Positions 41,210 through 50,800 of a stretch of 64,000 bases of DNA are shown one piece after another. The stretch is from the NCBI GenBank assembly GCA_037349105.1, contig JAYJMM010000119.1:6273001-6337000 (forward strand). Reading direction: 5' to 3'. Source of the stretch: Limnomonas spitsbergensis (taxonomy: Eukaryota; Chlorophyta; Chlorophyceae; Chlamydomonadales). Position 1 is the first letter of the stretch; the number at the start of each line of letters is the position of its first letter. The notes below the pieces were generated by a model. The model searched no databases. It was not told the origin of the DNA and saw only the letters and a list, made by a program, of their open reading frames with translations. Position numbers and translations under genes: made by a program.

Positions 41210-42563
41210 CAAGCGCAGCCCGGGGAGAGGGGCAGATTGTGCGGTGTTTTGTTTTTCAGCACCATCAGCAGCCTGCCCCGCGGCTGTCAGAGGCGTCATT
41301 GGGACCATACCTGGACGGGCCTACAGCCGGCGGCCCAAGCAGTATGGCTGGCCACACCGGGAGGCTCTGGCGAGAAGTTGAGTAGTAGCTGATAAGTAGC
41401 TGATGAGTCACGGAAAGAGAAGCGCTGAGACTATGGTTGCAGAGCGAGTATGCGAGGCTGACTGGCTTCAGCCCCCGATATGAGCGTCGTTTCCTGAACT
41501 GAGGTCCAAGTTGTGACCCAGCAGCTTTGATTGCTTCTTCATGGCTGGAAGGGAAGGATGAACGAGGCTAGAAAAGCAATAGTTGGCCAAGTGATTGAAG
41601 ACCCTCATACGTGCACAAGGTGACCCCCGTGCACAGGCCCTTGATTGACATGTTGTTAACTGGTATTCAGACATGGGACTAGGGCTGGTCTTGTGACAGG
41701 TTTGGATCACACTAGTGCATGCGGTGGGAGATAGGCTGTCCTGACAATAACTGACATCATATGACTATATCAGGTGTACTACTTTTAGTGACTATGGTGT
41801 ATATACTCTGAAAGCAGATGCTGTGAATGATGCAGGCTGTGGATATCATAGTTTATTTGGGGGTGCAGAAGCTGCAATTCAGCTGCAACATGGCCTATGT
41901 CCTGTGGCCAGGGGGGGCTGAGGCAGAAAGGATTACTGCATGGGCTACCGGCCGCAAGCAGGTCCATGACAGGGCCCATCGTTCTTCTCAAGGTTGCCTG
42001 GAAAATGTAGACGGTACAGTGTGCACCCCCTTCCACGACCTTCGAAAACAACCACTCCCGGAAGTTGAGATCACATAGCATGTGCCATTCACATGCTTCT
42101 TGGCATACCGCACCCCAACCTCGATACACATATGAATAAAGTACCAAATGAATGTGTAACCAGCAACGGGCAATACATCTTTGGTATCCTGGCTTGGCCT
42201 GGCCTAGCCTAGCAAGGCGTTGCAGCACCTGCCAGCGTTTACACATGCCTGGCAAACGTGTCACCGCAAAATCTCCATCAACCTGCCAGACTCTTTCCAT
42301 ATGCATGCAATCCACAACTCTTGTCAATGGCATGATTTATATATCTTATTTTGCTTTCTTTTCTTTTGCTTGGACTTCACCACTTCAAGTTTGGTTTGAA
42401 TTGTGTGGGAAGTGCGTGTGCCCTTCGAACGTGGGGCCAGTAGTGAGCGTTGATGCCGAGCTATGGAGGTGACAGAAAGTGTGGCCATCGCAAGGCGCAA
42501 ATGGGTGCTGCACTCATCCAACTGCAAGGAGACCGCCTTTGTGACACGCATCGTTAGAGCAGC
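41210..42563. other. Intergenic region between LRR and DMT genes
   Basis: A family A copy lies at 41260-41415, just after the LRR stop. The rest shows no recognised exon. A 182-codon minus open frame at 41785-42333 has no family resemblance and would cross the expected 5' flank of the transporter gene. A TTTATATATCTTATTTTGC stretch at about 42336 is the only TATA-like run before the transporter start. Confidence 0.5.
41258..41415. mobile_element. Interspersed element family A (copy 6)
   Basis: GCCTGCCCCGCGGCTGTCAG, GGCGGCCCAAGCAGTATGGC and GTAGCTGATAAGTAGCTGAT. It sits about 50 bp after the LRR stop codon, possibly in its 3' UTR. Confidence 0.75.
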
Positions 42564-45500
42564 ATGAGCCGAATGGCTAGCATTAACGCAGTGCGCATTA
42601 GTTCTCTCCCCATCAGCCTGAACAGGGTATGCAGCGTTCGTCACTCCCTCGTGGTGAGGGCGGAAGCACCGGCCTCCGGTACTTCTCAAAAGCTGCCACA
42701 GCCGGTGGCCATGTCCCAATCAGCAACCTCCTCGGAGCCTTCGCTTCCGGTGATGGAGCCGAAGCTGAAAAAATCTAAGCAGGCGAAACCTTTGAAGGAC
42801 CTGGAATGCTTCGCCAGCGGTGACAGCGTCGTATGCGAGACCAACTTCGACGTTGTGTTAGAAGAAGCAGGGCGATCCAGTTCAGTCTCGGACGACGAGG
42901 GCTCGGTCGCATCGACATCGGATGCGAAGCCAGAGTCGCTGTTGAGCATGGCGCTGCTCGTGTTCCCCTTCTTCGCGTGGGGCACCTCCATGCCCGCGTT
43001 GAAGCTCGTCATGCCGCACATCGCCTCGCCGCTGCTGCTGGGTGCCATAAGGCTGCTGCCCGCAGGTATCTTGCTGGTGCTCTGGGCAGCAGCCACTGGA
43101 CGCAAGCACCCCACCAGCGCGAAGGCATGGCTCTGGATAGCAGCATTTAGCATTATTGATGGGGCGGCTTTCCAGGTGCGTTACCTTACGGGTTGCAGAC
43201 AGGCAGGGTGCGTCCCCACGCCATGCTTTACAAGCCAGGCCATGCAGTGTGCAGCCGCCATGCTGAATATGGCTTGCTAGCCATGCTGAACATGGCTTGC
43301 TAGCCATGCCGACTTTGCCATGCCATGCCACGCCATGCCATGCCATGCAACTTGCAAGCCATAATTAGTGAACTCGGGGGATTTTGGCAATGTCTTGGTG
43401 AGTATTGGTATCCCCTCAAAGCGCCTCTCAGGATTTTCGCGTGTCTTTTGGATTTTTCAGTTCTGAGCGACCACGCTCCACTTCAAGTTCATTGGTTGCT
43501 CGATACTGTGTTGTAGCTCAAGTCCTACTCAGCTCTGACTAACATAATCGCTGGCCATGCCTTACCCTGCCGAGCCATGCCATGCTAACCAAGCTGGCCA
43601 TACTAGTCATTACCCCACGGGTGCTACACTCCGCATGTGACTAGGAAGAAACAGAGCATGCAGATGTGTGGAATGTTCAAAAATACGACCCTGGGCGTGG
43701 ATTTTATGAATTGCCCGGTGATGGCCGAAGCAGCAGGTCTGGAACTCTGGATAGATCATTGCTACCCTTCTGTACGATACCGCAATGGGTTTAGGGTGCT
43801 TGATGATATTGCATGTATGATCCAATCGGGAGATTGAGAGTAGAAGATCAGTGTGGATGGAATAGCAGATACAGACCTCACCTGCCTGTCCCTTGAAAGC
43901 CATGCTATTAACTGCATGTGCCATGCCCGTGTCGCCATGCCTGTCTCAGGGTTTTCTGGCGGAGGGCTTGACAAAGACGGGCGCTGGCCTAGGGTCGATC
44001 ATCATCGACTCTCAGGTAGGGTCCAGCGTGTGTTTGCCAAGCCTTGAAACAAGCACTGGTGTTTGTGTGGCTTTAAGGGAGATATGGCTGACGGGTGCTG
44101 TGGATTCTGGCTGAAAGGGGTTGTGAACAAAGAGGACTTTCGTTTTGGCTGAAAGGGGCTGTTAATGAAGAGGGTTTACGTTGTGGTTGAAGGGGATGAT
44201 GTTCGAAGGATGCTGTGGATGGCGGCTGAAAGGGGCTGTAATTGAGGAGGACTCATGTTTTGTTTGAAAGGGCTGGAAAAGGCTGAGCTTGTCGAAGAGG
44301 TTGGGAGTTGGAGGGGGACAGTGTGCAGCGTGTAATGCACCTGCACGTTCGTGTACCCTCGAAATATCGTCCCTACCCGTCTTCTAAAGCTCTCTCTGTG
44401 TAGGTTAGGGTTAGGGTTAAGGATCTCAAGGGTTTTTCTGGCCTACCGTCCCTGTCTCCTTTCTGTCTCCTGTCCCCCGTCTCTGTCAACGACTCTCCAT
44501 GCATCTTGCCCCGACACTGGCTCTGGCTTAGCAAGCCCCTGACTATTGTGTCACTAGCTGCCACCCACCCTTGTCCTAGTCCCCTCTTTATTTTTGTCTT
44601 CTCCATGTCCAGCATTCATCCTTGGACTTCTGGCCCTCGGCCCCTGGCTGTTGCGATTCTGGCCGCCACCCTTTTTGTTTTAGTCCCCTCTTTATCTGCG
44701 TTCTCCTCTTCATTCATCCTCATACGTCTGGCCCGCGGCCCCCAACTGCTGCGGTTCTGGCCTTTGCCCTCTTAGTCCTAGTCCCCTCTTTATCTGTGTC
44801 CTTTTCCATGCTCAATATTCATTTTCATACTTCTGGCCCTGCAGCCCCTGACAGTTGCAGTCCTGGCCGCCATCCTCTTTGGCGAGCAGCTGGGTCCTAC
44901 CGCCGTCTCCGGCCTGCTGCTGGGTGTCGTGGGGCTTCTGCTGGTGGAGCTGCCAGTGACGTCGGTAGAGGGCGTGATTCAGGGTGGGTCAGGGGTTGCG
45001 GCGTTTCATTTTTCGTGAACCAGCCGCATATCAGCTGCATCTTGGCCACTGGCCGGAGGCATCACTTGTGGCCAGCCTGGCTGCTTTAACCACCAGTTAC
45101 AGGCCGGTCGAGGTGTGGTCTCAATTGGGCCTTTTGTGGCCGCAGGGCTGCCTGCCGAAGGTAGACTCGTAGCTAAAAAAGAAACAGTGGGAAGTGGTAA
45201 CATCCATGGAGGACATGCTGTTCAGGATGTGTCCAAACTGTCCCTGTGATGGTCTCAAGCGCACTAATTTCTGCATATGCTACATACTTCCATAGTGTAG
45301 GATTGGAAAAGGAAGCTGCCGCCATGAGACCCCCCTCTAGTGTAAATTGTCTCTGTCATAACGCGTACGAGAAAGTCCGTTGGTTTTCTGCATGGAGGGC
45401 ATGTTGTTCAGGATGTGTCCAGGTCATGGCCTCCAGCGCACTTAGTGACGGAGGCAGGGTTTGAGGGTTAGCAAGTGTTGGTGGATGACTGGACGTGCCG

Positions 45501-47857
45501 AATAACGAGAGAAAGTATGCTGAACACACTGCATTTGAAAGAGACAAAGGACAACCTCAATCCAAAAACCCTCAGCCTTAAACCCCTAACACTAAACCCT
45601 CTGCCCTGACCCGCTGTGATATATTTTGCTAACACCTGAGAATGTTTGCGATGACATGCTCCACGCGCCTCTTTCCCAGCTGGCTGCGCTCATCTTTTCA
45701 AATTTCGAATCTGATGTTCTTATCAAAAATCAAAACTTGACGTGCATTCAGGTGCTCAGTCCCTGGTTCACAGCGGTGTCCCTGCATTCTCTCTGTCCTC
45801 ACTGGGAAACTCTGGAGAGTTTTGGATGCTCATGGCAGCGCAGAGCATGGCTGTAGGTACGGTTATGGTCAGGTGAGGTTTGGGGTGAGCTGAGCATGGC
45901 TGTAGGGACGGTTATGGTCAGGTGAGGTTTGGGGGGAGCAGAGCATGGCTGTAGGGACGGTTATGGTCAGGTGAGGACTGGGGGGAGCAGAGCATGGCTG
46001 TAGGGACGGTTATGGTCAGGTGAGGACTGGGGGGAGCAGAGCATGGCTGTAGGGTACTGTCCTGGTTACGAGAGCGCTGAGAAGGAGGAGGCAAAAGAGG
46101 GGCGGGCGAATGTGAGGATGGATTCCAGAATTTCCAATAGTTCAGAGTTTTAAAACGGGATTTAAATGGGGCCTCCCTAGACCCTAAACCCTTAACCTTC
46201 CCTAGACCCTAAACCCTAAATCCACCCCAGCCAACCATCAGTTATTGCTGTGGTTCAATATGGCCTGGGGCATTCAGCTGAGGACATGTTATCTCTTCAC
46301 AGAAATCTGCGTGAGAAACCTTAAACCCTAATCCCTTAGCTGAGGACATGTTACGGTATCTCTTCACTCAAATCTGCCTTTCTGCCTCATCTACCGTTAT
46401 TGCTGCCGGTTGCTGCAATGCAGTCATGTTGTGACCATATGGTTTTGGGTTAGACCTATGCCCAGCCTGCATGTTTGTGAGAAGATGATATTTCGAAGGG
46501 ATGTCAGGGATGCTATTTACCAGTATAGGGATGTATACTGTTTGTAGGGATGCAAGGTCGCTATCTATAGGGATGTATTTGATTTTTAGGGATGCTAGGG
46601 ATATGTAGAGGGGCGCTATTTCTATTTCTGGCCTGACCGCCACACGCCTTCCTTCCGCCTAAATCACTCCCGGCAGGTATGTGACCAAGCACGCCGACTC
46701 GGTGTACGCAACAGGCTACCACATGCTGTTTGGCGGGCTGATGCTGCTGGCGGGCCTAGCCGTGCAAGACCCGACAGCGGTGCAGGAGGCGTTGGGGGCG
46801 GCGGACCTGACGGACGCGGGGATCCTTACCTACATTTCCCTCATAGGAGGCGCTGCGAGGTGCGTGTCATGGGCTGTGTACAGTCGTAGCGCCACGCACA
46901 GGCTGGAGGACCTGGTGTGGCCTGACCATGTCTTTATCCATCCACCCCCACCAATTGTTCTTGTGGCTGTTCTTGGATGAGCTCTACATGTGCGTACAAG
47001 CTCAGTGCGCCCGCCACTAATTCGCTCAGAGATAGCAGATCCCTGGTTTTGCTGATATAGTCTCCCAAGTCCAACCAGTGCTTTGCTATTGCGCCGTAGT
47101 TCAGAAATTGTGTTGATAATGACGGTAATTACGGACACTTACGAAGTCCTTGGCTGGTAAAAGTAGCTGACTTAACCTTTGTTTGCGCGCCTGCCCGTCT
47201 TTGTTGTTCGCAGCTACGGAATCTTCTTCTACAACGCGTCTGTGAAGGGCAACCTGACGGCGCTGTCCAGTCTAACATTTCTCACGTAAGCTGAAGGGTT
47301 GTGGTTTAGGGTTAAGTATTTAGGGTTTCTCCCGCAAGCAGCAGGGTTGGGGGTGAAGAATCTAGGCTTAAAGTATCTTGCTGCTCAGTCTGACGTTTGG
47401 TTCTGTCTTGTGGCCTCTGTTATAAATACCTTTTAAGTTCTGTTATCGTAAAACCGGTTTGTTTGACGCGGCGTTTCATTAATTATTTTGGTAGGTGCGT
47501 GGAGTGGTGCGGGGCAGAATAATGATTAACAACGTTTTTGGGGGTGCGCGGAGTAGTGTTTCCGGCACCAAATATCCCAAACAACCAGCTGTGCGTACGC
47601 GGAGTAGGGTACTTTTTGCCTGCACAACGAATTTGATATATTAGTTCTCAACAGGGGTGCACGGACCCTATCCCGCTTTACGGTACTGAACTAGAAGTTC
47701 ACAACAACCCTCCCTTTATGCCCGCAGGCCTCTGTTTGCCTTGGGGGGCGGTTTCGCTGTCCTTGGGGAGACGCTGACGCCGCAGCAGCTCGTGGGTGCG
47801 ACGGTTACTCTAAGCTCAGTGTGGCTCATCAACCACAGAGCACCTGCTAGCAAGTGA
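42564..47857 (+). CDS. Plastid-type EamA/DMT-superfamily transporter
   Basis: Seven exons join in phase: 42564-43175, 43950-44015, 44845-44983, 45752-45872, 46677-46859, 47214-47285, 47728-47857 (TGA), giving 440 residues. The N-terminus (MSRMASINAVRISSLPISLN, SVRHSLVVRAE) is a typical chloroplast transit peptide, followed by a Ser/acidic stretch to about residue 125. About ten membrane helices in two EamA halves follow. Half 1 starts SMALLVFPFFAWGTSMPALK and includes the conserved end GAGLGSIIIDSQ|PLTVAVLAAILFGEQLG. Half 2 runs from WMLMAAQSMAVGTVMV through YATGYHMLFGG to LFALGGGFAVLGETLTPQQL. The family resemblance is to cyanobacterial and plant chloroplast EamA transporters; the substrate is unknown. 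A second initiator (MASIN) lies four codons in. Confidence 0.93.
44075..44295. repeat. About 60-bp repeat, 4 copies, in a DMT intron
   Basis: GGCTGAAAGGGGCTGTTAAT, GAAGAGGAC and TGCTGTGGAT blocks recur after the exon-2 donor. Confidence 0.7.
44515..44890 (+). repeat. Decayed copies of the DMT exon-3 start upstream of the true acceptor
   Basis: The true exon (CTGCAG/CCCCTGACAGTTGCAGTCCTGG) is preceded by three relatives near 44535 (AAGCCCCTGACTATTGTGTC), 44638 (CGGCCCCTGGCTGTTGCGAT) and 44742 (GCGGCCCCCAACTGCTGCGG). Each is followed by GCC(G/T)CCA-like exon sequence and a shared TAGTCCCCTCTTTAT spacer. All three have lost the acceptor CAG. Confidence 0.85.
45000..45180. mobile_element. Interspersed element family A (reverse copy)
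   Basis: TTTTTCGTGAACCAGCCGCA, ACCACCAGTTACAGGCCGGT and GGCCGCAGGGCTGCCTGCCG. It begins some 20 bp after the donor of DMT exon 3. Confidence 0.75.
45848..46060 (+). repeat. About 49-bp array of DMT exon-4 end plus donor
   Basis: Exon 4 ends GCATGGCTGTAGGTACGGTT, ATGGTCAG/GTGAGG. The block GAGCATGGCTGTAGGGACGG plus TTATGGTCAGGTGAGG then recurs three more times and a truncated fourth time at about 49-bp spacing. The true copy reads GGTACG; all decoys read GGGACG. Confidence 0.93.
47080..47172. mobile_element. Interspersed element family B (partial reverse copy)
   Basis: TATTGCGCCGTAGTTCAGAA through GTCCTTGGCTGGTAAAAGTA. It lies in the intron before DMT exon 6. Confidence 0.6.
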
Positions 47858-48454
47858 TGAAAATGCAAGCCTTTGGGTGTGGCTCACAGACAACAGGGCC
47901 AGCATGCGATGAGCAGAGCAAGCCGCTGAATGGGGATGGCAAGGACTTATGCCGGCAGGCAACGCAGCGACCAGGCCCCGTCTGTCCGTCTGCCCGTCCA
48001 TCCATTATTGTTTCTCATTTTTTGTTGACCAGTTGGCTTAGTACGTTTTACGTTTCCGTATCAAGTAAGGCAGGCAGGGCTACCCTGTCACCCTGCATCT
48101 CGTCTGGTGCTACAGTTTCTGAGTGGTATATGTAAAATGAGTTGGTGCTGGGCTTCCTCCCACTACCAAGGGATTATCGGTTATGTACTGGAATCCATTT
48201 GGGATGGTCCTCCAGAGTGGCGCAGTCTGTAGTTCTGCATTGTTTGAGCGTTTGACATGAAGAGCGAGAGCAAAAAGGCATGTTTGACCTGGCTGTCATA
48301 TGAGTGTTTCATCCTTTGGCCCCCCCTGCTTCGGCCATTTGTTTACACCGAATAAGGAATATACAGGAGCAAAAAATGCAGATGAACTAGGCGGATGGAC
48401 AGGGGGTAGACAAAAACGGGATAGACCGGAGGTCCATACTTGCATGGGTGCACC

Positions 48455-48565
48455 ATGGCCCAGGCTTTGCATTGTAGCTGGAATTGAGCCTACTCGTTGC
48501 CTACCAGCCCCACGCGGCCGAGCATTCAGCAGGGCCCAGCAGGTCTGCACCGTTCTAAACTTGCA
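48455..48565. mobile_element. Interspersed element family D (forward copy)
   Basis: GTAGCTGGAATTGAGCCTAC, CTACCAGCCCCACGCGGCCG, AGCATTCAGCAGGGCCCAGC and CTGCACCGTTCTAAAC. Confidence 0.6.
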
Positions 48566-48734
48566 TGGCAAATCGTGACAGATACCCGCATCAGCGCGTC
48601 CTGTCTAATATGTGAAGCTTTTACAGCCCTACAGAGCATACCACATCTGATGCATGGGAAATGAGATTGGGTCCCATAACTGCTAGAAAACGCACCGTTG
48701 TCCAGCCTTCTGTGAGGCCTTTCATGTCAATGAC

Positions 48735-48800
48735 CTGACACCTCTGGGCTGGGCCCTGCTCAAAAAGGCTCGGCCGCGTGGGCGCCCAACTATCCCGTGC
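48735..48800. mobile_element. Interspersed element family C (reverse copy)
   Basis: GACACCTCTGGGCTGGGCCC, CTCAAAAAGGCTCGGCCGCG and GGGCGCCCAACTATCCC. Confidence 0.65.
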
Positions 48801-49639
48801 ATCTAAGGAATGTGCCTTAACGTATACTGATACATAATGTTGAATGTACAAAGTACAGCACGTACTACAGCTACGAATGGCACAGCGTCATGAACAGGTG
48901 CTACACTACCGTACAGCGGGCAGGACCGCTGGGTACTTGGGCTGCTCTGACTGGTCAGGCTAAAGCTTAGGCTCTCGTGCCGCGGTTGAAAGGTGACATC
49001 GTTCTGTACAGGGGGGTCTGAATATTTAAACTTGGAAGGCGTTCTTCCCCTCAGTATTCAAAGGTAGCTCTGTGTGGCTATGGTGGATGAGGCTGGAGTA
49101 TAAAAGACTGGCGCAACTGTATCCAGACTTGCAAGCTTCTATTGCTGGCTACCAATGCTGACCACCATCACTGGCAACAGTAATCCATACGGCCAGTATT
49201 TAGTAAAGCATCAAACGTGATGCCCCGCTGGACTGTAAAAACTTGACAAAACATTACATCGGGGGGGGGACCAAGGATCCAGTAGAAATCTGGGTGGTGT
49301 CAGAAGTCCAAGTTCTGCGTGGGGCTCACTGCTCAGTCCATATAGTCATTCACAGTCCCATGCTTAAGATTCGATTTTTCCACTGTCAATGCGTGCATTC
49401 GTGCAAGCAGGCGCATATCAGGATTATACCAACATACCAATCCGGTAGCACTGTAGCAGCAAATGAATTCCAAGTTCCCTCCTAAATACTAGACGAGCCT
49501 ACTCACCTGGTGTCAAGCATCATAGCAATGTTGCATCGTTCGCGCAACCACTCACAGCCCCATGTGCATTATTAAGTCAGCCCAGCAAACAGCTAATATA
49601 AGAGGAAAAAGGCAGTCAAGTCACCTTTCCACACACATT

Positions 49640-50095
49640 ACCTCATTCAGATAGGCTTTCAGAAAACTCTGGTTGCGGTTTTCAAAAGCTCTCGGGATTT
49701 CAGGCGATACATCGCTCCTATTGATTTGCCCGAGAAGGGCGTTTTTTATGCCACACTGTCCCCGTATCCACCCAGAAGCTTTTACTACCCAGGCTATTGC
49801 GAGCCTCCAGACGGGACAGTGGCACAGTGCTCCTTTGAGTAGTTGTTCTGTGAAGGGTGCTGTCGTTGCTACACCATTACGCATCCATCCATTGTCCAGG
49901 CGGAGTCAAGTCTCCTTGCGGTACATGTGTACAGCGCTCCTAGTTGTACGCTTGCGACGGTGGGTTTTGACCAGGCTGTTGCGGGTATGGGTTTTGCTGA
50001 GGGGGAGGGTACGCTGCCACCTGTAAACACCATGCAAGGAAGGTGCAGGGATCATAACTGTAGGGTTCCATTTACTCATTCAGGTTCCATTTAGG
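49640..50095 (+). pseudogene. Possible gene relic with an in-frame TAG
   Basis: One plus frame reads IGFQKTLVAVFKSSRDFRRY, then IAPIDLPEKGVFYATLSPYP and SFYYPGYCEPPDGTVAQCSF, to a TAG at 49839. It continues in the same frame with FCEGCCRCYTITHPSIVQAE to about 50095. The composition (paired aromatics, ordered Cys and Pro) looks coding, but I recognise no family and see no intact start or splice sites. It could be a decayed gene, a transposon fragment or chance. Confidence 0.25.
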
Positions 50096-50629
50096 TTCCT
50101 TTTCCCCACTATTAAACATTCAGCATTGCATTGGGTGGGCACCAGGTACATGGTGCTCAGATCGTGGGCATATTTCTGGGCATTGATGTTGCATGTCGTG
50201 CACACAACCTTCGGGTGGTTGCTGGCTGGCCACTACTGGGCCAGGAGGGCCCAAACTATGACCCTTCGACAGCCAGCGCATGCAGCAGCAGGTTTGGCTG
50301 CGCCAGGGCCTCTCGGCCGTAGACTGTGATGTAGCTGAATTGCGCTAAATGTCGCTGAAGTGGGCTGAATGAAACGGTAGCGTACTCGAGATATGTAGCC
50401 AGCACTGTAGTGTAGCTTTGGCATGCCTGGAGAAATCTCAACCCAGCCCAAGCAGCTAAGCTGAACCATTGAGACACAAGCCCAGCTAATCTGAACCCAG
50501 CGGCAGTTGCCTTAGCCCTGGCAGGATTACATAGCAATGGTAGAGGTGTGACCCCTTCTGCCTACCCAGCTTGGCCACCAATCAGCCCGCTAAGCCTGGA
50601 GCACTTGGGTTTATTCTGCCCCAGCATCT

Positions 50630-50800
50630 TAGAAGAAGCACCTGATTGGGAAAAAGAGTTTCGGGTTTTTGAGGGGGGGGTAGCCTGGGGTTAGCATCAA
50701 AGCCTAGAGTCCCAAGAAGCAGTACCTGATTTTTAGTTTAGGGTTTAGGGTTAATTATAAGGTTTGGGGTGAAGAAGCAGTACCTGATTGTAGTTGTTGT
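50630..50800 (-). repeat. Three copies of the glycoprotein tail-exon end plus donor
   Basis: On the minus strand AATCAG/GTACTGCTTCTTC occurs at the true exon end (about 50784) and recurs near 50728 (AAAAATCAGGTACTGCTTCT) and 50650 (CCCAATCAGGTGCTTCTTCT). The two extra copies are downstream in the direction of transcription. Confidence 0.75.

Larger units (their letters stand above)
47858..50750. other. Convergent intergenic region between DMT and glycoprotein genes
   Basis: A family D copy lies at 48455-48560 and a reverse family C copy at 48735-48795. A possible gene relic is at 49640-50095. Nothing else was recognised. A roughly 100-bp stretch at 49130-49260 resembles 61185-61275 (CATCAAACGTGATGCC-CGCTG-ACTGTAAAAA). 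Confidence 0.5.

Noticed and set aside
41785..42333. 182-codon minus-strand open frame
   Set aside because: Unusual residue composition, no recognisable family, and no splice or start context. It lies in the 5' flank of the transporter gene.
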